A stretch of DNA of 64,000 nucleotides, taken from contig NZ_LR594662.1 in assembly GCF_901827175.1 (NCBI RefSeq), forward strand, positions 4,526,001-4,590,000, in the 5' to 3' direction. The position numbers were made by a program, and so were the translations under genes. This stretch comes from Variovorax sp. RA8 (lineage in GTDB: Bacteria; Pseudomonadota; Gammaproteobacteria; Burkholderiales; Burkholderiaceae_C). Shown here in pieces: positions 16,963 through 25,648 of the stretch; the stretch's first letter is position 1, and every line of letters starts with the position of its first letter. The notes below the pieces were generated by a model that worked only from the letters and a program-made list of their open reading frames with translations, searched no databases and was not told the origin of the DNA.

Positions 16963-17937
16963 GTGCCCATCGCCACCCGCCGCCATGCCCTCGTCGCCAC
17001 ACTGGCCTTCTGCACCGCGCTCGGCGCGGTTGCGCAGGGCGCCTATCCGAACAAGCCTATTCGCGTGATCGTGCCCTTTGCGGCCGGCAGCACCACTGAC
17101 ATCATCGCCCGCGCCATCGCCGACAAGATGGGCGCCAGCATGGGCCAGACACTGGTGATCGACAACCGCGGCGGCGCCAGCGGCACCATCGGCCAGCAGG
17201 CCGTGGCGACGGCGGCGCCAGACGGCTACACGATCATGATCCACTCGTCCTCGCACACGGTCAGCCCCTCGACCTTCGCCAAGCTGCCCTTCGACACGGT
17301 GGGCGACTTCGCCGGCGTCACGCCGATCTCCTCGCTGCCCAACGCGCTGGTGATCTCGCCGTCGAAGAACATCAAGACGCTGAAGGACCTGGTCGCGAGT
17401 GCCAAGGCCAAGCCCGGCACGGTCAACTTCGCCTCCGCGGGCCAGGGCAGTGCGACGCACCTGAACGCGGAGAAGTTCAAGATGGCCGCCAACATCGATG
17501 CCACCAACATCCCCTTCAAGGGCTCGGCCGAGGCCGTGACGGAGGTGCTGGCCGGCCGCGTCGACTACTACTTCTCGCCCATTGCCCCGGTGATCGGCCA
17601 GATCAAGGAGGGCCAACTGCTGGCGCTGGCCGTCGGCTCGCCCAAGCGCGCCGCCGCCCTGCCTGACGTGCCCACCACCGCCGAGGCCGGCGTGCCCGGT
17701 TCGGAGTTCAACTTCTGGATCGGGATGATGGCGCCGGCCAAGACGCCGCGCGACATCGTCAACCGCCTGCACGACGAGGTGGCGAAGGCACTCGCCAGCC
17801 CCGAGGTCAAGGAGCGCTTCCTCAAGCTGGGCGCCGATGCCTGGACGCTCAAGCCGGAACAGTTCGACGCCTACATCAAGGAAGAGATCGCCAGCAACGC
17901 CAAGCTGGTGAAGGCCGCCGGCCTGGCGCCCCAATGA
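16963..17937 (+). CDS. Bug/TctC family periplasmic receptor (operon gene 1)
   Basis: A 324-residue periplasmic solute receptor of the Bug (TctC) family, which binds carboxylated or sugar-acid-like compounds in a two-lobed cleft. The signal peptide (residues 1-27, VPIATRRHALVATLAFCTAL, cleavage around AQG-AYP) is followed by YPNKPIRVIVPFAAGSTTD, DNRGGASGTIG and PNALVISPSKNIKTL, all typical. GTG at 16963 was chosen because AGGAAGAG lies 7 nt upstream and it gives a proper signal peptide. It is the first gene of the operon; a second receptor accompanies the membrane subunits at 22512, so this one is an additional or alternative receptor for the same transporter. Confidence 0.92.
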   Translation: MPIATRRHALVATLAFCTALGAVAQGAYPNKPIRVIVPFAAGSTTDIIARAIADKMGASMGQTLVIDNRGGASGTIGQQAVATAAPDGYTIMIHSSSHTVSPSTFAKLPFDTVGDFAGVTPISSLPNALVISPSKNIKTLKDLVASAKAKPGTVNFASAGQGSATHLNAEKFKMAANIDATNIPFKGSAEAVTEVLAGRVDYYFSPIAPVIGQIKEGQLLALAVGSPKRAAALPDVPTTAEAGVPGSEFNFWIGMMAPAKTPRDIVNRLHDEVAKALASPEVKERFLKLGADAWTLKPEQFDAYIKEEIASNAKLVKAAGLAPQ

Positions 17938-17988
17938 GCTCCCGCGCATTTCCCTCGACCCCCTTCTTCAATCGGCAGACCTTCTGAC

Positions 17989-19152
17989 ATGGCTACGCAA
18001 CGACTCGGACTCATCATGCACGGCGTCACCGGACGCATGGGCATGAACCAGCATCTCATCCGCTCCATCTGCGCGATCCGCGCGCAGGGCGGCGTCACCC
18101 TTGCCAATGGCGACCGCGTGATGCCCGACCCGATCCTGATCGGCCGCAACGCCGAGAAGATCGAGGCGCTGGCCAGGGCGCACGGCATCGAGCGCTGGGG
18201 CACCGACCTGGACGCCGCGCTGGAGAACAAGGACGACACCCTGTTCTTCGACGCCGGCACCACCCAGATGCGCCCTACCCTGCTGGCCAAGGCGATCCGC
18301 GCCGGCAAGCACGTCTACTGCGAGAAGCCGATCGCGACCAACCTCAACGAGGCGGTCGAGATCGCGCGGCTGGCGCAGGGCTCGGGCCTCAAGCACGGCG
18401 CCGTGCAAGACAAGCTTTTCCTGCCCGGCCTGCGCAAGCTCGACATGCTGCGCCGCGCCGGCTTCTTCGGACGCATGCTCTCGGTGCGCCTGGAATTCGG
18501 CTACTGGGTGTTCGAGGGCGACCTGCAACCGATCCAGCGCCCCTCGTGGAACTACCGCAAGGAAGACGGCGGGGGCATGATCCTGGACATGATGTGCCAC
18601 TGGCGCTATGTGCTGGACAACCTGTTCGGCGAAGTGCAATCGGTGTCATGCATCGGCGCGACGCACATCCCGAAGCGCTGGGACGAGAACGGCCAGCCCT
18701 ACGAGGCCACCGCGGACGACGCGGCTTATGCGACCTGCGAACTGCGCGGCCACGCCGGCGAGCCGGTGATCGCCCAGCTCAACATGAGCTGGGCCACGCG
18801 GGTTCGGCGCGACGACCTGGTGACCTTCCACGTGGACGGCACCGACGGCTCCGCGGTCGCGGGCCTGTCGTCATGCCGGGCGCAATCGCGCGTCGCCACG
18901 CCGCGGCCGGTGTGGAACCCGGACGAGAAGCAGACCATGAACTTCTTCGACCAGTGGCAGGACATCCCGGACTCGCAGGTCTACGACAACGGATTCAAGA
19001 TCCAGTGGGAGCACTTCATCCGCCATGTGGTCGAGAACGCGCCGTACAAGTGGACGCTGCCTGAGGGCGCCAAGGGCGTTCAGCTGGTCGAAGCCGCGCT
19101 CGAATCGTGGCAGGACCGCCGCTGGGTCGACGTGCCGGAACTGAACATCTGA
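17989..19152 (+). CDS. Gfo/Idh/MocA family NAD(P)-dependent dehydrogenase
   Basis: A 387-residue oxidoreductase of the Gfo/Idh/MocA family. The Rossmann start is somewhat unusual (LGLIMHGVTGRMGMNQHL, residues 6-23). The catalytic lysine is in HVYCEKPIATN (about residue 112) and the conserved substrate-site block GGGMILDMMCHWRYVL lies near 200. The family oxidises or reduces sugars, inositols and sugar-like rings. Here it would carry out an early redox step on the imported compound. It ends 7 bp before the DUF993 gene, which points to a shared pathway. Confidence 0.92.
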   Translation: MATQRLGLIMHGVTGRMGMNQHLIRSICAIRAQGGVTLANGDRVMPDPILIGRNAEKIEALARAHGIERWGTDLDAALENKDDTLFFDAGTTQMRPTLLAKAIRAGKHVYCEKPIATNLNEAVEIARLAQGSGLKHGAVQDKLFLPGLRKLDMLRRAGFFGRMLSVRLEFGYWVFEGDLQPIQRPSWNYRKEDGGGMILDMMCHWRYVLDNLFGEVQSVSCIGATHIPKRWDENGQPYEATADDAAYATCELRGHAGEPVIAQLNMSWATRVRRDDLVTFHVDGTDGSAVAGLSSCRAQSRVATPRPVWNPDEKQTMNFFDQWQDIPDSQVYDNGFKIQWEHFIRHVVENAPYKWTLPEGAKGVQLVEAALESWQDRRWVDVPELNI

Positions 19153-19159
19153 GGCGCCG

Positions 19160-20347
19160 ATGTCCCTTTCGCTGACCCTCCCCGCCGCCGGCGGCACGCT
19201 CGCCACCTACACGTTGCGCGGCATGACGCCCGTCAAGCCGCCACGTGGTGTCAGCTTCAACCGCATCGCCTACTCGGCCGCGCACGTGGTGGCCGACCCG
19301 CTGGCCGCGATCGACCCGTGGCTGCAATGCGCCATCGATTGGGACACCACCATCGCCTACCGCCGCCATCTCTGGTCGCTCGGGCTGGGCGTGGCCGAGG
19401 CCATGGACACGGCGCAGCGGGGCATGGGCCTGGACTGGCCGACCTCGCTGGAGCTGATCCGCCGCTCGCTCGACGCGGCCAAGGACGTGCCCGGCGCCCT
19501 GGTCGCATCGGGCTGCGGCACCGATCACCTCAGCCTCATCGATGCGAAGAGCGTCGACGACGTGATCCGCGCCTACGAGGAGCAGATGTCCGCCATCGAG
19601 GCGCTGGGCGGCAAGCTGATCGTGATGGCCAGCCGCGCACTGGCCCATGTGGCAAGAAGCCCGGGGGACTACGAACGCGTCTACGACCGGATCCTCTCCC
19701 AGGCGAGGCAGCCCGTGGTCCTTCACTGGCTGGGCGACATGTTCGATCCGGCGCTGGCGGGCTACTGGGGCACGACGGATGTCGACGCCGCCATGGACAC
19801 CGCGCTGGGCATCATCGCGGCCCATCCCCACAAGGTGGACGGCATCAAGATCTCTCTGCTGGACAAGGACAAGGAGATCGCAATGCGCCGCCGGCTGCCG
19901 GCCGGGGTGCGCATGTACACCGGTGACGACTTCAACTATGCCGAGCTGATCGCCGGCGACGGGCATGGCAGCGAGCCGACGCACGGCAGGAGCGACGCGC
20001 TGCTGGGCATCTTCGATGCCATCGCGCCGGCGGCCAGCGCCGCGCTGGGAGAACTGGCCCAGGGAAACAACGAGAAGTTCCACGCCATCCTCGGCCCCAC
20101 CGTGCCGCTGTCGCGCCACATCTTCGCGGCGCCCACGCGCTTCTACAAGACGGGTGTGGTCTTCATGGCCTGGCTCAACGGCCACCAGAAGCATTTCACG
20201 ATGGTGGGCGGGCAGCAGAGCACGCGCTCGCTGCAGCATCTGGCCGAGCTGTTCCGGCTGGCTGACGCGGCCAATCTGCTGGAGCAACCGGAGCTCGCGG
20301 TCGCGCGCATGAAAACGCTGCTGGCCTTGCACGGCATCGCGGACTGA
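19160..20347 (+). CDS. DUF993 family protein (aldolase-like TIM barrel)
   Basis: A 395-residue member of DUF993, distantly related to the dihydrodipicolinate synthase (DHDPS) superfamily. The stretch ASGCGTDHL (about 117-125) occupies the place of the DHDPS substrate loop, and HKVDGIKISLLDKD (about 224-237) offers a candidate Schiff-base lysine (K230); these equivalences are my inference. Further conserved-looking parts are MYTGDDFNYAELI and HIFAAPTRFYKTGVVFMAWL. No DUF993 reaction is established to my knowledge. Being packed between a dehydrogenase and an epimerase suggests carbon-carbon cleavage or a retro-aldol/dehydration step on an oxidised sugar. Confidence 0.88.
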   Translation: MSLSLTLPAAGGTLATYTLRGMTPVKPPRGVSFNRIAYSAAHVVADPLAAIDPWLQCAIDWDTTIAYRRHLWSLGLGVAEAMDTAQRGMGLDWPTSLELIRRSLDAAKDVPGALVASGCGTDHLSLIDAKSVDDVIRAYEEQMSAIEALGGKLIVMASRALAHVARSPGDYERVYDRILSQARQPVVLHWLGDMFDPALAGYWGTTDVDAAMDTALGIIAAHPHKVDGIKISLLDKDKEIAMRRRLPAGVRMYTGDDFNYAELIAGDGHGSEPTHGRSDALLGIFDAIAPAASAALGELAQGNNEKFHAILGPTVPLSRHIFAAPTRFYKTGVVFMAWLNGHQKHFTMVGGQQSTRSLQHLAELFRLADAANLLEQPELAVARMKTLLALHGIAD

Positions 20348-20372
20348 AGCACAAACCCAGGGAAATCGCACC

Positions 20373-21395
20373 ATGCAGTTGCCCGAACGCATCGAAGACC
20401 TCGAACACCTCGAGGAACTCCTGTCCCGGCCCTCCGAGGCGCTGGTGCAGACCCTGGAACGGGTCGAGGGCGACGTCCTGGTACTCGGCGTGGGCGGCAA
20501 GATGGGCCCGACGCTGGCGCGCATGGCCAAGCGCGCGAGCCCCGGCCGGCGCGTGATCGGCGTGGCGCGCTTTTCCGAGGCGGGCTTGCGGGAGCGCCTG
20601 GAAGCGCAGGGCATCCACTGCATCGAGGCCGACCTGCTGTCGCGCGAAGCGCTGGCCGGCCTGCCGGATGCGCCCAACGTGGTCTTCATGGCCGGGCGCA
20701 AGTTCGGTTCCTCGGGCAGCGAATGGCTGACCTGGGCCATGAACGCCCACGTGCCGGCGCTGGTGGCAGAGCGCTTTCGACGCTCGCGCATCGTGGCCTT
20801 CTCCACCGCCTGCGTGTACCCCTTTGCCGATGTGCGAGGCCCGGGCGCGCGCGAAGAGGTGCCGCCCACCCCGCCGCCCGGCGAGTACGCGAACTCCTGC
20901 GTCGCGCGCGAGCGCCTGTTCGAGCATTTCTCGCACCTCCACCAGACGCCGGGCCGGCTCATCCGCCTTTCCTACGCTATCGACATGCGCTACGGCGTGC
21001 TGCACGACCTTGCGCAGAAGCTGGTCGCGCGCGAGCCCATCGACCTGACGATGGGCCACGCCAATATCATCTGGCAGGGCGAGGCCAACGACTGGACGCT
21101 GCGCGCGCTGGCGCACTGCGACACGCCCACTTCTGCTCTTAACCTCAGCGGCCCGCCCATTGCGATCCGGGAGGCAGCGCAGGGGCTGGCGCATCGCCTC
21201 GGTGTCGAAGCGGTCTTCACCGGCCGCGAGGCCGACACGGCCTGGCTGATCGATTGCACCCGCGCGTTCGAGCTCTTCGGCCCGCAACAGGTCACGCTGC
21301 CGCGCATGCTGGACTGGACGGCCGACTGGGTACAGCGCGGCATGGCCAGCCTGAACAAACCCACCCACTTCGAAGCCCGCGACGGCAAATACTGA
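20373..21395 (+). CDS. NAD-dependent epimerase/dehydratase family protein
   Basis: A 340-residue short-chain-type extended Rossmann protein. The nucleotide loop is at residues 34-46 (DVLVLGVGGKMGP), and AFSTACVYPFADV (about 138-150) corresponds to the S/T-xx-Y strand of epimerases. The canonical YxxxK is changed: the motif position reads YANSCVARE, with no lysine four residues after the tyrosine, so catalysis may differ from that of classical epimerases. It lies 25 bp after the DUF993 gene and 3 bp before the DHDPS-like gene, and is very likely part of the same pathway. Confidence 0.88.
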   Translation: MQLPERIEDLEHLEELLSRPSEALVQTLERVEGDVLVLGVGGKMGPTLARMAKRASPGRRVIGVARFSEAGLRERLEAQGIHCIEADLLSREALAGLPDAPNVVFMAGRKFGSSGSEWLTWAMNAHVPALVAERFRRSRIVAFSTACVYPFADVRGPGAREEVPPTPPPGEYANSCVARERLFEHFSHLHQTPGRLIRLSYAIDMRYGVLHDLAQKLVAREPIDLTMGHANIIWQGEANDWTLRALAHCDTPTSALNLSGPPIAIREAAQGLAHRLGVEAVFTGREADTAWLIDCTRAFELFGPQQVTLPRMLDWTADWVQRGMASLNKPTHFEARDGKY

Positions 21396-21398
21396 GCC

Positions 21399-22472
21399 AT
21401 GCGCCACTCGGAAATCCCGCTCGCCTCGCTCGCCCTGCTGCGCCGCGGCGCGGCGATTCCTGCGCACTTGCTCGCGCTCGACGCCGGCCGGCGGCTGGAC
21501 GAGCGCCGCCAGCGCGCGCTGAGCCGCTACTACCTCGACGCAGGTGCGGGCGGCATGGCCGTCGGCGTGCATTCGACCCAGTTCGCGATTCGCGAAGCCG
21601 GCCTCTACGCGCCCGTGCTCGAGCTCGCGATGCACGAGGCCCTGACCTGGAAGCCGCTGGATGGCCGCCGTCCTCTCTTCATGATCGCCGGCCTGGCCGG
21701 CCCGACCGCGCAGGCCCGGGCCGAAGCCGAGACCGCGCAGTCACTGGGCTACCACGCCGGACTGCTGAGCCTGGCAGCGATGAAGGGCGCCGGCGAGGAC
21801 GCGCTGATCGACCACTGCGCCGCCGTGGCCGAGGTCATGCCGCTGGTGGGCTTCTACCTGCAGCCTGCCGTCGGCGGCCTCCACCTGCCGGCCAGCTTCT
21901 GGCGCCGTTTCGCTGCCATCGACAACGTGGTCGCGATCAAGATCGCGCCCTTCAACCGCTACCGCACGCTGGACGTCGTCCGCGGCGTGGTCGAGGCCGG
22001 CGCCGAAAGCCGCGTGACGCTCTACACGGGCAACGATGACCATATCGTGCTGGACCTGCTGACGCCCTTCGTCCTCTTGCGCGAGGGCCTGCCCGTCACC
22101 GTGCGCATCAGGGGCGGGCTGCTCGGCCATTGGAGCGTGGGCACGCGGCGCGCGGTGCAGCTCCTCGCGCGCATCCATGAAGCCGTTGCCGCCGACAAGG
22201 TGCCGACGGACCTGCTGGCCCTCGATGCGCAGGTGACCGACTGCAACGCCGCCCTCTTCGACGTCGCCCACGACTTCCACGGCTGCATCGCCGGCTGCCA
22301 CGAGGTGCTGCGGCGCCAGGGCCTGCTGGATGGCACCTGGTGCCTGGACCCGCAAGAGGGCCTGAGCCCGGGCCAGGCCGACGAGCTCACGCGGGTGCAC
22401 GACACCTACCCCGAACTCCACGACGATGCCTTCGTCGCCGCCCATCTCCCGCGCTGGCTCAGCCAGCACTAG
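21399..22472 (+). CDS. DHDPS/NAL family aldolase-like protein
   Basis: A 357-residue TIM-barrel protein of the dihydrodipicolinate synthase/N-acetylneuraminate lyase superfamily. The Schiff-base lysine is the likely K181 in VVAIKIAPFNRY, and the helper tyrosine is Y153 in GFYLQPAVGG. The usual GxTGE loop is replaced by GVHSTQF (about 56-62), so the substrate is not that of DapA. It is longer than DapA (about 290) because of a C-terminal extension. This is the second aldolase-type gene in the operon after DUF993, which implies two separate lyase or dehydratase steps, or two alternative substrates. Confidence 0.88.
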   Translation: MRHSEIPLASLALLRRGAAIPAHLLALDAGRRLDERRQRALSRYYLDAGAGGMAVGVHSTQFAIREAGLYAPVLELAMHEALTWKPLDGRRPLFMIAGLAGPTAQARAEAETAQSLGYHAGLLSLAAMKGAGEDALIDHCAAVAEVMPLVGFYLQPAVGGLHLPASFWRRFAAIDNVVAIKIAPFNRYRTLDVVRGVVEAGAESRVTLYTGNDDHIVLDLLTPFVLLREGLPVTVRIRGGLLGHWSVGTRRAVQLLARIHEAVAADKVPTDLLALDAQVTDCNAALFDVAHDFHGCIAGCHEVLRRQGLLDGTWCLDPQEGLSPGQADELTRVHDTYPELHDDAFVAAHLPRWLSQH

Positions 22473-22511
22473 GGGCCCGTTTCCCAGTCCAACGCATCAC
22501 AAGGAGACACC

Positions 22512-23522
22512 ATGCAGAAGCGCCACTTGATCCGAAGCATCGCCTTCGCTGCCGCCCTCGCCGCGCTGGGCGCGCCCGCCCTCGCGCAGGAATGGAAGCC
22601 TTCGCGCCCTGTCACCATCATCGTGCCCTGGGCGGCCGGCGGCTCCACCGACCAAGTGACGCGCGTGACCGCGGCGGAGATCGAGAAGACGCTGGGCCAG
22701 AAGGTGGTGATCGTCAACCAGCCCGGCGCCTCGGGCTCCATCGGCAGCAAGAGCGCCCTGGACGCACCCAAGGACGGCTACACCTGGACCGCCGGCGCGG
22801 CGCAGGACCTGGGTTCCTACGAGACCCTGGGCATGCTCAAGACCAGGATCAGCGACTGGCACCTGTTCCTCAACGTCGCCAACGTGCAGGTCATCGGCGT
22901 CAACGCGGCGGCCCCCTACAAGAACGCGAAGGAACTGCTGGATGCGATGAAGGCCAAGCCGGGCCAGATCAGCGTCGCCACGGCGGGCGTCACCTCGGCC
23001 GGCCACAACGCAATGGAACTCATCGCCAAGAGCACCGGCGTCAAATATCGGCACGTCACCTACGACGGCGGGAACCCGGCCGTGGTGGCCACGGTGGCCG
23101 GCGAAACCGAGGTCACCACGCAGCTCGCGGTCGAGCAGGCCGACATGATCCGTGGCAAGCGCATCCGCCCGCTTGCGACGGTGAGCGACAAGGCTTTGGA
23201 ACTGGAAGGCTTCGGCACCATCGAGCCCCTGTCCAAGACGCTCGAAGGCTTCAAGGCGCCGACCAACTACTTCGGCATCTTCATTCCTAAGGGCGTGCCT
23301 GACGAGGTGGTGAAGACGGTCGAGAAGATCTGGGTCGACAACATCGCCAAAAGCGAGGTGCTGCAGAAGTACGCCACCAGCCGCGGCGCCCTGTTCGCGC
23401 CGCTGTACGGAGCCGAGGCGCAGGCGGCGGTGACGCCGGCCATCCAGGCCAACGCCTGGCTGCTCTTCGACAGCGGCAAGGCCAAGGTGTCGCCCGAAAC
23501 GCTGGGCATCGCACGGCCGTGA
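22512..23522 (+). CDS. tctC: Tripartite tricarboxylate transporter receptor TctC
   Basis: The periplasmic binding protein of a complete TTT transporter, 336 residues. The signal peptide is at residues 1-25 (MQKRHLIRSIAFAAALAAL, cleavage after ALA-QE), followed by WKPSRPVTIIVPWAAGGSTD and NQPGASGSIGSKSALDAPKDG. AAGGAG precedes the ATG. The stop overlaps the GTG start of the TctB gene by 4 bp, which ties receptor and membrane subunits together. Ligand unknown. Confidence 0.93.
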   Translation: MQKRHLIRSIAFAAALAALGAPALAQEWKPSRPVTIIVPWAAGGSTDQVTRVTAAEIEKTLGQKVVIVNQPGASGSIGSKSALDAPKDGYTWTAGAAQDLGSYETLGMLKTRISDWHLFLNVANVQVIGVNAAAPYKNAKELLDAMKAKPGQISVATAGVTSAGHNAMELIAKSTGVKYRHVTYDGGNPAVVATVAGETEVTTQLAVEQADMIRGKRIRPLATVSDKALELEGFGTIEPLSKTLEGFKAPTNYFGIFIPKGVPDEVVKTVEKIWVDNIAKSEVLQKYATSRGALFAPLYGAEAQAAVTPAIQANAWLLFDSGKAKVSPETLGIARP

Positions 23523-24094
23523 CGACCACGAGCACGGACGCCGACCTCGAGGCGGCCGAGGCGCAGGCCGACGCCGCTGCGTTCGAACGCAGGACTTCGC
23601 CGCGCTCGGACCTGAGGCAGGCGCTTGGATGGATTGCGCTCGGGATCGTGACCACCATCGGCGCCCTGAACATGGACCGGCTCGAGAAGCAGGACATCAA
23701 CCCGTACACCGCGCCGGGCCTGCTGCCCGGCCTGCTCGGCGGGGTGATCGTCTTCTTCGGCCTGCTGCTGCTCTATCGGTCCTGGCGGCGTTTATCGGGC
23801 TCTACCCAGGTCCTGCACACGCGCACCGCGGCCGACCGCACGGAAGCGCGCCGGATAGGAACCGTGCTCGCACTGTGCATTGGGTTTGCCGCAGGCCTGG
23901 TCGGCCATGGGCTGCCTTTCTGGCTTGCCACCACATTGTTCGTTTCGGTGACCATCGCCATCCTGCAGTTCACCGAGCGCACTGCGAAAAACCGGCGCCT
24001 GCGCGGCTTCGCCTTCGCGTTGGCGGTGGGGCTGGGGACAGGCGTAGCGACCACCTTCGTCTTCCAGGAGCTTTTCCTGGTCCACCTTCCCTGA
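23519..24094 (+). CDS. tctB: Tripartite tricarboxylate transporter small membrane subunit TctB
   Basis: The small membrane subunit of the TTT transporter, 191 residues with a cytoplasmic, charged N-terminus and four hydrophobic segments (about 40-60, 70-90, 118-140, 150-190), for example GLLPGLLGGVIVFFGLLLL. Starts with GTG overlapping the tctC stop. TctB and TctA form the sodium- or proton-coupled membrane complex. Confidence 0.92.
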   Translation: MTTTSTDADLEAAEAQADAAAFERRTSPRSDLRQALGWIALGIVTTIGALNMDRLEKQDINPYTAPGLLPGLLGGVIVFFGLLLLYRSWRRLSGSTQVLHTRTAADRTEARRIGTVLALCIGFAAGLVGHGLPFWLATTLFVSVTIAILQFTERTAKNRRLRGFAFALAVGLGTGVATTFVFQELFLVHLP

Positions 24095-24110
24095 GTTCGC
24101 GGGAGCGCAC

Positions 24111-25637
24111 ATGTTTGACGGTCTGCGGATGCTGGGGGAGTCCTACCTGGGCTTCCTGAACTTCTGGTCGCTGGTCTACGGCCTGGGCGGCGCGTTGCTG
24201 GGCATCATCGTCGGCGTGCTCCCGGGGTTGTCCGCCACGTTGTGCATCGCGCTGCTGACCACGCTCACGATCAAGCTGGCGCCGAACGACGCCATCCTGA
24301 TCCTCATCTGCTCGTACGTCGGCGCCATCTATGGCGGCAGCCGGACCGCGATCCTTCTGAACATTCCCGGCACCGCCGCCAACGCGGCGTCCTGTGCCGA
24401 CGGATTTGCGCTCGCGCGCAAGGGCGAAGCAGGTCGCGCCATCGGCATCGCAACCTCCGGCGCTTTCACCGGCACGCTGTTCGGCGTGCTGTGCCTGGCG
24501 ATGTTCACCCCTGCGCTCGCGGAGCTCGCACTGTCCTTCGGCGCCTTCGAGTTCTTCTGGCTGGCACTGTTCGGCGTAGCCATGTCGGGCAGCATCGTGG
24601 GCGAAGACCCGCTCAAGGGCTGGCTCATGGGCCTGCTCGGCCTGCTGGTTGCCCAGATCGGGCAAGAGGGGCTCTACGCCTACGATCGCTTCACCTTCGG
24701 CTGGGACGAGCTCTCGGGCGGCATCGCGCTCATTCCAGCGCTCATCGGCGCCTTCGGCTTCGCCGAAGTCCTGACATCGCTCGCCGATCCGATCGAACGC
24801 AAGCTGATCGACATGCGAGACTCGGTGCTGCCGAGATTCCGGGAGGTGGTGAGGTACTGGCGAACGGTGCTGCGCTCGGGTGTGATCGGCGTCGTGACGG
24901 GCATCCTGCCCGGCGTCGGCGAGGACTCGGGTGCATGGATGTCGTATGCGGCTGCCAAGGCGGCCAGCCCGGAGCGCGATCAGTTCGGCAAGGGTTCCAT
25001 CGACGGCCTCATGGCCGCCGAGACGGGCGACATGTCCGCCATCCCTGGCGGCATCATCCCGGCGCTGGCGCTCGGCATCCCCGGTTCTGCACCTTCGGCG
25101 GTGCTGATGGCGGCCATGATCATCCACGGGATCCAGCCGGGCCCCATGCTGATGATCAAGACGCCGCATTTCATCTACGACGTCGTCGCGATGACCACGC
25201 TCGCAACCCTCAGCATCCTCTTCTTCGGCCTGTTCCTCGTCCGTCCGCTGATGCTCGTGCTGCGCGTGCGCCGCTCCGTCCTGATGCCGATCGTCTTCGT
25301 GCTGTGCACGGTCGGCGCCTATGCGATGGCCTCGCGGCTCTTCGATGTCTACGCCATGCTCGCGATCGGCGTGGGCGCCTTCTTCCTGCGGCGGCGCGGC
25401 TACGAAATGGCGCCTTTCGTGCTCGGCCTGGTGCTGGGCGACCTGCTGGACAAGAGCCTGCGCCGGGGACTTGTGCTGTCGGATGGAAGCCTGGCGCCGT
25501 TCTTCACGCGGCCCATCTGCGCCGCGCTGGCCGCCGTCACCATCCTGACCATGCTGATGTACATCCCCGCTGTCAACGTGCGCGTACGCCGGGCCTGGGC
25601 AGGGGCGAAGCGCTTCGTGTTTCATCGCAGTGCCTGA
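24111..25637 (+). CDS. tctA: Tripartite tricarboxylate transporter large membrane subunit TctA
   Basis: The large, channel-forming TTT subunit, 508 residues with about 12 hydrophobic helices. The two signature internal repeats are visible: GIIVGVLPGLSATLCIALL with YGGSRTAILLNIPGTAANAA near residues 25-100, and TGILPGVGEDSGAWMSYAAA with LALGIPGSAPSAVLMAAMI near 265-345. It completes a receptor-small-large set (tctCBA order) inside the catabolic operon. Confidence 0.95.
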   Translation: MFDGLRMLGESYLGFLNFWSLVYGLGGALLGIIVGVLPGLSATLCIALLTTLTIKLAPNDAILILICSYVGAIYGGSRTAILLNIPGTAANAASCADGFALARKGEAGRAIGIATSGAFTGTLFGVLCLAMFTPALAELALSFGAFEFFWLALFGVAMSGSIVGEDPLKGWLMGLLGLLVAQIGQEGLYAYDRFTFGWDELSGGIALIPALIGAFGFAEVLTSLADPIERKLIDMRDSVLPRFREVVRYWRTVLRSGVIGVVTGILPGVGEDSGAWMSYAAAKAASPERDQFGKGSIDGLMAAETGDMSAIPGGIIPALALGIPGSAPSAVLMAAMIIHGIQPGPMLMIKTPHFIYDVVAMTTLATLSILFFGLFLVRPLMLVLRVRRSVLMPIVFVLCTVGAYAMASRLFDVYAMLAIGVGAFFLRRRGYEMAPFVLGLVLGDLLDKSLRRGLVLSDGSLAPFFTRPICAALAAVTILTMLMYIPAVNVRVRRAWAGAKRFVFHRSA

Positions 25638-25648
25638 GGAGCCGGCCC

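Noticed and set aside
19016..20962. 648-codon minus-strand frame opposite the DUF993 gene
   Set aside because: Antisense shadow spanning three real genes; no domain or start signal.
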